A DNA stretch of 64,000 bases from Candidatus Gastranaerophilales bacterium (GTDB lineage: Bacteria > Cyanobacteriota > Vampirovibrionia > Gastranaerophilales > Gastranaerophilaceae). The translations under genes and the position numbers were made by a program. The stretch lies in the NCBI GenBank assembly GCA_944325315.1, contig CALVAA010000001.1, positions 86,474 through 150,473 on the forward strand, given 5' to 3'. The notes under the pieces are model-generated. The model ran no database searches and was not told where the DNA came from. It saw nothing but the letters and a program-made list of their open reading frames with translations. Positions 53,357-61,475 of the stretch are shown here, one piece after another. Numbering within the stretch: the first letter of the stretch is position 1; each line of letters begins with the position of its first letter.

Positions 53357-55036
53357 ATGAGAGAAATTTCACCACTTCAAAAAGAAAGATTGAATTACAA
53401 ACCAAAACTGGCAGGAGCTTTAGCAGACGGCATTAATAACGTTAAACTCACATTGGGCGAAAAAACAACGGCGGTTTGTGATAAAGAAGAAATTGAAAAA
53501 TTATTCAGCCATGTTTATGGTAAACCAATTGCAAAGTTTGATAAAGTCGGTATTGATTTATCGAACGAACCTAAAAATATAGGAGTAATTTTATCCGGAG
53601 GTCAAGCTCCCGGTGGGCACAATGTTATTGCCGGGTTATTTGATGCTTTAAAAAGTGCAAATAGTGAAAATAAACTATATGGTTTTTTAGGCGGTCCATC
53701 CGGAATAGTTGATGGAAAATATATCGAACTTACATCTGAAATAATGGATAAATACAGAAACACAGGCGGTTTTGATATTATTGGTTCAGGAAGAACAAAA
53801 CTTGAAACAGAAGAACAATTCAAAAAAGCACTTGTTGTGTGTAAAAATTTAAATATTGGCGCTATTGTTATAATTGGCGGTGATGATTCAAACACAAATG
53901 CTTGTCTTTTGGCTGAGTGGATGCTTCAAAATAATACGGGAATTTCTGTTATAGGCTGCCCTAAAACGATTGATGGCGACCTTAAAAATGACCAAATAGA
54001 AATTTCTTTTGGTTTTGACACAGCAACAAAAACTTACGCCGAATTAATCGGAAATATTCAAAGAGATGCTAATTCAGCTAAAAAATACTGGCACTTTATT
54101 AAGTTGATGGGAAGAAGTGCTTCTCATGTTTGCCTTGAAGCGGCACTTCAAACCCAACCTAATATTACTCTTATAGGAGAAGAAGTTGAAGCTAAAAAAC
54201 AAAGTCTGGGTGAAATAGTTGATTATATGGCTCAAATTATAGCTAAGCGTGGAAATAACGGCAAAAATTTTGGTATTGCCCTGATTCCTGAAGGATTAAT
54301 TGAATTTATTCCAGAAATGAAAGTTATGATTGCGTCATTAAATGATTTGCTTGCCGGCCTTGAAAAAAATGAGGCTTATAAAAACGCTTCGCAAGAAGAA
54401 AAGTATCAAATAATTACTTCAAAACTTGACAGCCAAAGTGCAAAATTATTTAACTCTTTACCTATTCAAATAAAAGCACAACTTTTAATGGACAGAGACC
54501 CCCATGGAAATGTTCAGGTTTCAAAAATTGAAACCGAAAAACTTCTGATTGAAATGGTAAGAAAAAAACTTGATGAAATGAAAAAAGAAGGAAAATTCCA
54601 AGGTAAATTTTCTGACCAGGCGCATTTCTTCGGTTATGAAGGAAGATGCGCTATGCCAAGTAATTTTGATGCTGATTACTGCTATTCGCTTGGCTATAAT
54701 GCTTTTGCCTTAGTTCAATCAGGTTTAAGCGGATACCTTTCTTCAATTAAAAACACAACAAAACCGGCTTCCAAGTGGGTTGCCGGGGGCGTTCCTTTAA
54801 CAATGATGATGAATATGGAAAAAAGACACGGCGAAATGAAACCTGTTATTAAAAAAGCTCTTGTCGATTTGAATGGTCCTGTATTTAGAGCATTAGAACA
54901 AAATCGTGAAAAATGGGCTATGAATGATTGCTATATTTTCCCTGGTGCAATTCAATATTTTGGCCCAAGTGAAGTTTGCGATAATACAACCCTAACCCTT
55001 CAATTGGAGCAGGAAAATAAACTTGTTAATGTATAA
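53357..55036 (+). CDS. pfp: Pyrophosphate-dependent 6-phosphofructokinase
   Basis: 559 residues of the long (plant/spirochaete-type) PFP group. GGQAPGGHNVIAG, then GGDDSNTNA (the Asp that excludes ATP use in the family), PKTIDGDLKN with the phosphate-binding Lys, and MGRSASHVCLEA. Reversible phosphorylation of fructose-6-P with PPi. AAAGGAG ribosome site. Fits an energy-limited fermenter. Its terminator overlaps the start of the next gene. Confidence 0.95.
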   Translation: MREISPLQKERLNYKPKLAGALADGINNVKLTLGEKTTAVCDKEEIEKLFSHVYGKPIAKFDKVGIDLSNEPKNIGVILSGGQAPGGHNVIAGLFDALKSANSENKLYGFLGGPSGIVDGKYIELTSEIMDKYRNTGGFDIIGSGRTKLETEEQFKKALVVCKNLNIGAIVIIGGDDSNTNACLLAEWMLQNNTGISVIGCPKTIDGDLKNDQIEISFGFDTATKTYAELIGNIQRDANSAKKYWHFIKLMGRSASHVCLEAALQTQPNITLIGEEVEAKKQSLGEIVDYMAQIIAKRGNNGKNFGIALIPEGLIEFIPEMKVMIASLNDLLAGLEKNEAYKNASQEEKYQIITSKLDSQSAKLFNSLPIQIKAQLLMDRDPHGNVQVSKIETEKLLIEMVRKKLDEMKKEGKFQGKFSDQAHFFGYEGRCAMPSNFDADYCYSLGYNAFALVQSGLSGYLSSIKNTTKPASKWVAGGVPLTMMMNMEKRHGEMKPVIKKALVDLNGPVFRALEQNREKWAMNDCYIFPGAIQYFGPSEVCDNTTLTLQLEQENKLVNV

Positions 55037-55053
55037 ACTACATTAATTAAATG

Positions 55054-55082
55054 TTGAAAAAATATAAAAAACCTCGTAATTT
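55054..55082 (+). promoter_or_regulatory. Promoter of the small exported protein, embedded in the pfp terminator
   Basis: TTGAAA (55054-55059), 17-bp spacer, TAATTT (55077-55082), then 6 nt to the ATG at 55089. The spacer and -10 overlap the 5' arm of the terminator hairpin. Confidence 0.5.
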
Positions 55083-55100
55083 TAAATTATGAGGTTTTTT
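55067..55100 (+). terminator. Terminator of pfp containing the next gene's start codon
   Basis: AAAAACCTC (55067-55075) pairs with GAGGTTTTT (55091-55099), continued by GTAATT/AATTAT; loop TTA, T-run to 55100. The ATG at 55089 is in the 3' arm. Confidence 0.85.
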
Positions 55101-55370
55101 ACTGTCATATTTTTAATATTTTTTATAAATTGCGCCTATGGTGCTGAATTTGGTGAATATCAGTATTCTAAGTATCTTGGTATTCAACAGCAGCTTCAAA
55201 ATCAAAGAATGCTCGCTATTAGAAGAAATATGCGCTATTATAAAAATCCTACAAGAAATATTCAATATCCAAGCGCAAATAATCCGTATCCAAATATTCA
55301 AAGAAATTCATACCGCTCCGTGAGTGCCCGTGAAAGGTACAGTCCTAATTATTACAGAATGTATTATTGA
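55089..55370 (+). CDS. Small exported Tyr/Asn/Arg-rich protein
   Basis: 93 residues with a signal peptide (MRFFTVIFLIFFINCAYG, cleavage likely before AEFGEY) and a mature part of about 75 residues rich in Tyr, Arg, Asn, Pro (NIQYPSANNPYPNIQRNSY), probably disordered and basic. No ribosome site. The ATG sits inside the pfp terminator stem, 6 nt after a -10-like TAATTT. Unknown function. Confidence 0.6.
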   Translation: MRFFTVIFLIFFINCAYGAEFGEYQYSKYLGIQQQLQNQRMLAIRRNMRYYKNPTRNIQYPSANNPYPNIQRNSYRSVSARERYSPNYYRMYY

Positions 55371-55518
55371 TTGGAGCATTTAACGCTTGCTATACTTATA
55401 AAAGCAATGCCATATTTCATAAGATTTAAATGCAAAAATAAAAGACGGGTTGTCCTGTGAAAATATACTCCGTAATAGAATTTTGTTATTTTGCTTGTGG
55501 CGGTTGTTGTTTTGCATG

Positions 55519-55857
55519 TTAATAGTAATTTTCAATATACTCTCTTTGCTTAGCTTCTTCTTTTTTTCTGTTTTGACATTCTATCATTTTATTTATGTAT
55601 GCTTTATGTTCAATAAAATCAGCTTTTTGGAATAATTTATTTAAATCATATAAAAATTTAATTTGTTCATCAATTAAAGGTATTTGACTTCCGCTCCAGG
55701 CAATATTCCGAGTAAAAAGCGGGATTTGTTTGAATGTTTCAAAGTCAATATTGTTCTTCAAAAGTAATTCAAAATATTTGATTTTATCATTCCTAAAGCA
55801 ATCAACGATAATTTTAAAAATTATTTTTAACTTTCCGATATCTTTAATAATATAGTA
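55519..55857 (-). pseudogene. 5'-truncated gene next to the tmRNA repeat
   Basis: The minus strand is open from 55878 to the stop at 55519 but has no ATG; the first usable start is a TTG at 55761 without a ribosome site. Codons upstream of it look fully coding (KIIFKIIVDCFRNDKIKYFE, then LLLKNNIDFETFKQIPLF, SGSQIPLIDEQIKFLYDLN and AYINKMIECQNRKKEEAKQ), so this is probably the C-terminal end of a longer protein cut off by the 44-bp repeat at 55858-55901. Family not recognised. Confidence 0.6.
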
Positions 55858-56078
55858 CCTACTCCGTCGGAGTACGGCTCAAACTTCAAAAGTATGGAGA
55901 TAATGTCCGTAAAATCGAACTATGCTCCTGTGAAATCAAAGATTTCTACGTCGCCATCGTCCAGTTTCGTCCTGTCCGCCGAAACTCAACGTTTCGCCGT
56001 CACGGACTCACATCCGTATGCTTTTTCGTTTTCGCCTACTCCGTCGGAGTACGGCTCAAACTTCAAAAGTATGGAGAT
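55858..56078. repeat. 44-bp direct repeats at the 3' end of ssrA (att-like)
   Basis: 55858-55901 and 56035-56078 are identical (start CCTACTCCGTCGGAGTACGG, end TATGGAGAT). The right copy contains the last 6 nt of the tmRNA acceptor; the left copy is followed 13 nt later by TCGAACT, as in the tmRNA T-arm. The 133 bp between are higher in GC than the surroundings, contain inverted repeats (GAAATC/GATTTC, GTTTCG/CGAAAC), and no gene. Confidence 0.85.
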
Positions 56079-56461
56079 GGCGAGAGTCGAACTCGCGTCC
56101 GAAATGATATTGCAACGATATCTACATTCATAGGCACTTTTATCTTGAAATTTCCGTAGGAAAATTACCACAACCAAGCGGAACTCAAAGTTGTTTTTAA
56201 AGAACAACAACTTCATTTAACTGTTTCTTGACATATATCGCTAAATGAAAATATATGCTGTACTTGCATAATTTACCGCATAAACCGGCAAGTTGGGCTT
56301 ATGCAGTGGCTGTCGTGCCTCTTAGGCAGCGATTGCTCTTGGAGCAAAGTCAGCTTTTACAACGTTATTAGCGTTTATTTTTTTGAAAAGTTTAACAAGT
56401 TATTCAGCTTGAAATGCAACCGAGACAATAAGCTTCACCCCGTCGAAACCTTTACATCCCC
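56072..56461 (-). ncRNA. ssrA: tmRNA (transfer-messenger RNA)
   Basis: Minus strand, about 390 nt. The 5' end GGGGATG pairs with CATCTCC at the 3' end, with G3-U70 as in tRNA-Ala; the T-arm is GCGAGTTCGACTCTCGC and the 5' D-like part reads GGTTTCGACGGGG. The tag frame (56322-56372) gives ANNVVKADFAPRAIAA and stop TAA; AIAA at the end is the proteolysis signal. CCA is not encoded. Rescues stalled ribosomes and tags the nascent chain for degradation. Confidence 0.96.
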
Positions 56462-56598
56462 ATATATAATTGTCAAAGTACTATTATTATTATAATATAT
56501 TTTTTTATTTTTTCAATAATAGCTTTATTGCTCACCATTAATGTACAATGCTTGTGATTATGATTTTTATTATACTTTTATTCAAAAGGAGTATTAAA

Positions 56599-56901
56599 AT
56601 GTTTGTAGAGTTAAATAATGAAAACTTTGAAAATGAAACAAAAACGGGCTTAAAACTTGTGGATTTTTATACAACCTGGTGTAAATTTTGTATAAACCAA
56701 CATAGTGTTTTAGAAGAATTAAGCGAAAAAGGTTTTTGGATAGGAAAACTTGATTGCGATAAGTTTCCTAAAATTGCCCAAGAATATGGAATCAGTGGCT
56801 TTCCAAGCTTTATTCTTTTTAAAGATGGCAAGGTAAAAACCCAATTTGCCGGTTATCATACAAAAAGACAACTTTTAGACAGGCTTTGTGCTAATTTGTA
56901 A
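56599..56901 (+). CDS. Thioredoxin-like protein with WCKFC site
   Basis: 100 residues from the ATG at 56599, with AAGGAG 7 nt upstream; the frame extends further upstream but without a ribosome site. Thioredoxin fold: LVDFYTTWCKFCINQH with C-K-F-C in place of C-G-P-C, and GFPSFILFKDGK with the cis-Pro. A second thioredoxin, less typical than trxA at 4061; the altered dipeptide would shift its redox potential. Confidence 0.9.
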   Translation: MFVELNNENFENETKTGLKLVDFYTTWCKFCINQHSVLEELSEKGFWIGKLDCDKFPKIAQEYGISGFPSFILFKDGKVKTQFAGYHTKRQLLDRLCANL

Positions 56902-56981
56902 AATTTTGTAAATAATATGTAAATTTTTAAATTCAGCTTCTTTTTTATGGTTAAAGTTCATAAGAATGGAGCTGTTAATTT

Positions 56982-58583
56982 ATGACATCACAAAATATTA
57001 CAAATAATAATTCCGATTTTGTAAACAGGTTATTTCAAATCAAACAACAACAAGAATCAGAAAAAAATAACACGGTAAAAGCACAAACATCAAAAGAAGC
57101 GCCAAATAAAACAAATTCAGAAAGCAAAATTGTTCCTTATTCTGTTTGTCTTGCAACAATTGCAATCGGAACTATTTTAATTCAAGCTATGGCGCTTGGC
57201 AAAAAAACTTCTATTCAAAATATAGAAAAAACACAAAGAATATATGGTGAGATGATAAACAAGACAAACGATATTATTATTGAATTGCAGCAACGAATGA
57301 ATTCTGATGCGGATGCTTTTTGTGATATTGAAAAAACAATAAATTCTTTGCAAGAAGAAGCATTAAAGTTAAAATCTTCTGTTTTAGTGCCTTTAAATAA
57401 AGATAATAAAGATTCTTTAGATAAAATAGCAAAACAAATCGAACAACTTACCTTGATTGCAAACGAAGCATTAGGTAAACAAAATACTAAAGACGTAAAA
57501 CTTGCAATTCAAAATCTTCAAAAAATATTTGAAAGCTGTTCATCTGACAGCAATAAAGCATTGGAAAGTCTTAACAAATCTTACGTTAATATAGCACAAA
57601 AACAACTTGAACAAGGAAAAATTATAGACCAAATTCCTGAAAGTTTAGGGACGGTTATAGATTCTCAAAAACAACAAGAACAAATTATGAAAGAAGTCCA
57701 AACTGCCTCCGGAGAAATATTATCAAAACAAGAAGGACAGGCACTAAAAATTGAAGACATTGAAAAAAGGGCGGCCGGTATAATTGAACAGCAAGCAAGT
57801 CAACAAAAGCAAATCCATAGTACATATGAAAACCTTGTAGAAGAACAAATCAAGCAAAGCCAAATGATGCAAAAGTATATTGAAGCTCAAAACGATATAA
57901 TTGAAAGCCAAAAAGACATAGTAAAAAACCAAGGCATGCTTGATAAAAAAATATTAAATGCTTTTAGTAAAAAAACGACAGGCGATATTACCGTATCAAA
58001 AATTGCAGACGAAACTTTTAAATTAAGTGATGTAAAATTTGAAAAAGGGGTTGCAAAAACAGCTTCTGATACTCTTTTTAACGGAAAGATTAAAGATACT
58101 CTTAAAAGCGGAGATATAATTGAACTTGAATACAAAGAAGGTAAATTGGTAGGCGCAAAAAAAACCGATAAAAACGGTGTTAACATTATTGAAAAAACGT
58201 ACGAATATTTAAAAGAACAAAAAGAAAAGTACGATGTTGATATAAAAAATGTCACAGTGGAAAGTAAAGGTGCAAATAAGCTGATATACTCTGACAGGCG
58301 CTCTAAAAGCAGATTGAATCCAAATGCTTCAACTATAAGATGTTTTGCAATTTGCGAAGAAAACAGCAGGGCAAAAACAAAAGTTCAAAAAGTTTTGTTT
58401 AACGATTTTAAAAACGGATTTATACTCTATGATGATAAGTCCCCTTTGGGTGCAAGGATTGTGCAAAAAACAGAAGACAATAAGAAAAATGTTAACTTTT
58501 TAGACGTAAATTTAGAAAAAGTATTTAAGGGCAAAGATTCAAACGGAAATTCGTTTTTTGCCATAAAAAAACCTATTCTATAA
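56982..58583 (+). CDS. Membrane-anchored coiled-coil protein
   Basis: 533 residues: about 50 polar N-terminal residues, one membrane helix (about 53-70, SVCLATIAIGTILIQAMAL), a Gln/Lys/Glu-rich coiled coil (about 75-325) with regular heptads and poly-Q stretches, then a folded-looking domain (about 335-533, DITVSKIADETFKLSDV; SPLGARIVQKTEDN). Not recognised. Ribosome site GGAG lies 12 nt upstream. Could be an envelope scaffold or adhesin-like stalk. Confidence 0.6.
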   Translation: MTSQNITNNNSDFVNRLFQIKQQQESEKNNTVKAQTSKEAPNKTNSESKIVPYSVCLATIAIGTILIQAMALGKKTSIQNIEKTQRIYGEMINKTNDIIIELQQRMNSDADAFCDIEKTINSLQEEALKLKSSVLVPLNKDNKDSLDKIAKQIEQLTLIANEALGKQNTKDVKLAIQNLQKIFESCSSDSNKALESLNKSYVNIAQKQLEQGKIIDQIPESLGTVIDSQKQQEQIMKEVQTASGEILSKQEGQALKIEDIEKRAAGIIEQQASQQKQIHSTYENLVEEQIKQSQMMQKYIEAQNDIIESQKDIVKNQGMLDKKILNAFSKKTTGDITVSKIADETFKLSDVKFEKGVAKTASDTLFNGKIKDTLKSGDIIELEYKEGKLVGAKKTDKNGVNIIEKTYEYLKEQKEKYDVDIKNVTVESKGANKLIYSDRRSKSRLNPNASTIRCFAICEENSRAKTKVQKVLFNDFKNGFILYDDKSPLGARIVQKTEDNKKNVNFLDVNLEKVFKGKDSNGNSFFAIKKPIL

Positions 58584-58625
58584 AATACACCTTAAGATTG
58601 AGTTTAAAATTATTAAATTATGTGG

Positions 58626-58631
58626 TATAAT
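58626..58631 (+). promoter_or_regulatory. Extended -10 promoter of the 65-residue gene
   Basis: TGGTATAAT (58623-58631) followed by a 65-nt leader that has a normal AAGGAG site. Confidence 0.5.
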
Positions 58632-58696
58632 TTTTTAGTAAAAAGCAATTTTTAAATTGTAGGTGTTTTATAAACTTGTGTTGTAAGGAGAATTAG

Positions 58697-58894
58697 ATGA
58701 TTCAAGGACTGCAAAATTCCTCTTTAAATTTCAAGGCAAACGATTCTATTTGCGCAAGAGATGCTTATAGTGCTCAAATTGATAAAAACATGCAAATTGC
58801 ACAAAAACAAAACAATATCGTTGATGCAGCTTCTCAAACAAAAAAACAAATTCCTATGCAAGGTACAGCCCAAAAACTTGATGTTATGGCATAG
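58697..58894 (+). CDS. Small hypothetical protein with F-K-A-N motif
   Basis: 65 residues, MIQGLQNSSLNFKANDSICA and a polar helical tail rich in Gln/Lys. The LNFKAN at 10-15 resembles FSFKAS (13298), VSFGAN (23390) and HFTGSN (31354). AAGGAG ribosome site. No signal peptide. Function unknown. Confidence 0.6.
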   Translation: MIQGLQNSSLNFKANDSICARDAYSAQIDKNMQIAQKQNNIVDAASQTKKQIPMQGTAQKLDVMA

Positions 58895-58899
58895 ATAAT

Positions 58900-59880
58900 T
58901 TAAAAATTGATTAATTTATGCGCAAATGCTTTAATTAGTTTTGCGCATATTTTTAGGTTTATGCAAAAAATTATATTTTTTAACATTTTCAAATAGTTGA
59001 TTTTATTGTATTCATTAATTAATTCTTTTCTGTTTTTTACAAACATTTTAATTGCATCAATGCGAATTTTTTTATTCCAGCTTATTAATCTTTCGATATA
59101 TTTTTCATTTATATATCTTTTATTCCCATAGGTTAAGCTTGCCTGTGTGGCATTTGTGTTGTGATGTCTGTATAAAAAACAGACTGCGGAAATGTTTATA
59201 GAGCCCCCGATTAGGTGTAAAAAAGAAAAAATCACCTTGTCTGCCCCTGTTTTCCAAAAAGCTATATCGGGATAATATTTTAATATGTTCAGTGCAGTTT
59301 TTCTATACATTGCCGAACTCATCGGATTCCAACCCCACATTGCAAAGGGAAGTTCTTTGGTTGTTAAATGTTTAATTTCAAAGTTTTCGTTAACATTAAG
59401 CATTTTTTCAATTTTTGAGTAACTGACTTTTTCTTGTCTTGTTTTTATAGGGTTTGCGACATAGTTTAAAGATGTTATTTCACCTTTTGAGTTTATTTCT
59501 CCGCAGGCGCAGCTTACAAGTGCCGCATTATTGTTTAGATGAGTATACAAAAGGGTTTTTAGGTAGTTTGGAAGTAAAATATCGTCTGCATCAATACTTA
59601 CTATAAATTCGCCGTTTGAATGGTTTAGTCCTTCAAGGAAAGCCCCCAGCTGCCCAATGTTTTTGTTTAAGTTTATAATTTTAATTTTTTCATTTTTGAT
59701 TTCATTAAGAATTTTTGTATTTTTTTCATCGGAGCAGTCATTGATAATAATTATTTCAAAATTGTTGTATGTTTGCCCCAAAATGCTTGAGATGCAGTCT
59801 TTTATGTATTCGCCTAAATTAAAAAAAGTTATAATTATGCTAATTTTAGGTAATTTTGTTAAGCGGTTTGTTGTATCCAT
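58900..59880 (-). CDS. Family 2 glycosyltransferase
   Basis: 326 residues, GT-A fold: ISIIITFFNLGEYIKDCISSILGQTY, IIINDCSDEKNT, and the D-x-D-like VSIDADDILLPNY. Central W in PFAMWGWNPMSSAMYRK and a C-terminal helical part. Transfers a sugar from a nucleotide sugar to envelope polysaccharide or LPS; donor and acceptor unknown. The ATG lacks a ribosome site; TAAGAT lies 6 nt upstream. Confidence 0.9.
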   Translation of the reverse strand: MDTTNRLTKLPKISIIITFFNLGEYIKDCISSILGQTYNNFEIIIINDCSDEKNTKILNEIKNEKIKIINLNKNIGQLGAFLEGLNHSNGEFIVSIDADDILLPNYLKTLLYTHLNNNAALVSCACGEINSKGEITSLNYVANPIKTRQEKVSYSKIEKMLNVNENFEIKHLTTKELPFAMWGWNPMSSAMYRKTALNILKYYPDIAFWKTGADKVIFSFLHLIGGSINISAVCFLYRHHNTNATQASLTYGNKRYINEKYIERLISWNKKIRIDAIKMFVKNRKELINEYNKINYLKMLKNIIFCINLKICAKLIKAFAHKLINF

Positions 59881-59911
59881 AAAATTATCTTAACATAATT
59901 AAAAAAAATGC

Positions 59912-59940
59912 TTGATTATTTTTTTTGTTTAATGTACTAT
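59912..59940 (+). promoter_or_regulatory. Promoter of tRNA-Ala
   Basis: TTGATT, 17-bp spacer, TACTAT; about 25 nt before the tRNA. A short GTCCTTGAGGAC hairpin lies in the leader. Confidence 0.6.
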
Positions 59941-59965
59941 CAAAATTGTCCTTGAGGACATTTGC

Positions 59966-60041
59966 GGGGGTTTAGCTCAGCTGGTAGAGCACCTGCTTTG
60001 CACGCAGGGGGTCAGGAGTTCGAATCTCCTAACCTCCACCA
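59966..60041 (+). tRNA. tRNA-Ala(UGC)
   Basis: 76 nt including an encoded CCA; acceptor GGGGGTT/AACCTCC with the G3-U70 alanine identity pair, anticodon loop TTTGCAC with TGC. The only tRNA here with CCA in the DNA. Confidence 0.98.
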
Positions 60042-60050
60042 TTTATAAAA

Positions 60051-60075
60051 AGAGACCAATTAAGGTCTCTTTTTT
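60051..60075 (+). terminator. Terminator of tRNA-Ala
   Basis: AGAGACC/GGTCTCT stem, 6-nt loop, then T-run. Confidence 0.92.
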
Positions 60076-60254
60076 AATGTAAAATTTCAAATATAGTGTG
60101 GGTTTGTAGGATAAACACTTTAAAGATAATTTCTCAGTTGTTTATTCTCTTTATTTTATAAGCTAAATTTAATTAAATTCTCTTTTTATAAATTTATTAC
60201 CCACCATATTCACATATTTCTATTTATGATAGGATTATTTTGAAAGGCATTGAT

Positions 60255-61475
60255 ATGGCAAAAATTCGAGATTATTTAGTAAACTATGATTTGTATAAAG
60301 TAGATTATGATTATCAAAGACCAGCTGACGCTTGGTCAAGAGAAGACAAACAGTGTTTAATTGATACAATATTAAAATCAGAACCAATGCCATTGTTTTT
60401 CTTGAATCAAAAAGATGGTTATTTATATATAGTTGATGGACAACAAAGGTTAAGTACTATTAAAGACTATCATCAAGGCAAATTTGGGCTAAGTGGTAAA
60501 TTTTCTGGAAAAGATTTGGATGGAGTGAAATTTGAACAATTACCTGAAAATTTAAGAGAAAAATTTTTAAATTATGATTTACGCATTCATCTTATCAAAA
60601 ATTATGATGATGAAAAAATCAGAATATTATTTTCCAGATTGCAACGTGGCAAACCTCTTTCAATAGGCGAAAGAATGAATGCAATGCCTGGTGAAATTGT
60701 AAAAGTTATGAGAAAACTTGCAAAACATCCTTTTATTGCAAATTCAATAGCAATCAATCAAGATAAATATGGAGCATATCCTGATGTAATGCGTATTCTT
60801 AAATTTGAATTTGAGGGAGCAAGTGAAAGTGGCTCTGATAAAATTTATTCTTTTATGTCTGATAACCGCAATCTTACAGAAAATGATAACAAGGTTAAAG
60901 AAGTTATTTCAAATCTTGATTACTTAAGAAAATGTTTCCCTGAAAATAGATATGCTCATTTAGAAAAACATGCATGGGTTTTAACAGTATATACCCTTGT
61001 TTCTGAGTTAAAAAACGAATATGTTATCAATGGAAAAGAAGAAGAAATTGGTAATTTTATTAAAGATTTTCATGGTTGTATATATAGTGAGGATTGGCGC
61101 TGTTCTAATACTTTATATCAAAAATTTTATGATAATGTTAGAGGTGGTTGGTCTAAAAATATTATAACGTTAAGACTTAAACTTATTAAGGATGCATTAT
61201 TAGATGAAATTGAGCTTATAGCAAAAGATCCTAAAAGACAAATAACAACTGATGAAAAAATAGCTTTATGCAAAAAATATCCAAATTGTCAAATGTGCGG
61301 ATACAAATTCAAGGATTATAAAGATGCTGAATATCACCATATCGAAAGACATGCAGACGGTGGTGTATCACAATCCGACAATATAATGGTGTTGTGCAAA
61401 AATTGTCATCATAAAATTCATAAAGCAGATTTTGAAATACCTACAGAGGATGAATTTACTGAAGTAGATGTATAA
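60255..61475 (+). CDS. DUF262 protein with C-terminal HNH nuclease domain
   Basis: 406 residues from ATG 60255 (AAAGG 7 nt upstream). N-terminal DUF262 (ParB/GmrS-like) with IDTILKSEPMPLFFL and the signature VDGQQRLST, then a helical middle, then a HNH: C-Q-M-C, EYHHIERHADGG, and C-K-N-C-H-H-K-I-H with the second zinc pair. DUF262-HNH proteins are frequent in anti-phage islands (GmrSD-like type IV restriction is the best-known relative), acting as nucleotide-triggered nucleases. Sits about 200 bp after tRNA-Ala. Its 3' end overlaps the convergent WYL gene by 58 bp. Confidence 0.8.
   Translation: MAKIRDYLVNYDLYKVDYDYQRPADAWSREDKQCLIDTILKSEPMPLFFLNQKDGYLYIVDGQQRLSTIKDYHQGKFGLSGKFSGKDLDGVKFEQLPENLREKFLNYDLRIHLIKNYDDEKIRILFSRLQRGKPLSIGERMNAMPGEIVKVMRKLAKHPFIANSIAINQDKYGAYPDVMRILKFEFEGASESGSDKIYSFMSDNRNLTENDNKVKEVISNLDYLRKCFPENRYAHLEKHAWVLTVYTLVSELKNEYVINGKEEEIGNFIKDFHGCIYSEDWRCSNTLYQKFYDNVRGGWSKNIITLRLKLIKDALLDEIELIAKDPKRQITTDEKIALCKKYPNCQMCGYKFKDYKDAEYHHIERHADGGVSQSDNIMVLCKNCHHKIHKADFEIPTEDEFTEVDV

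Noticed and set aside
55986..56216. 76-residue minus-strand ORF in the tmRNA region
   Set aside because: Lies within the tmRNA gene and the repeat; explained by the RNA gene.
59912..60050. attachment-site duplication of the tRNA-Ala 3' end
   Set aside because: I looked for a second copy of the tRNA-Ala 3' end between 60.0 and 64.0 kb and saw none; the island end may be outside the window.
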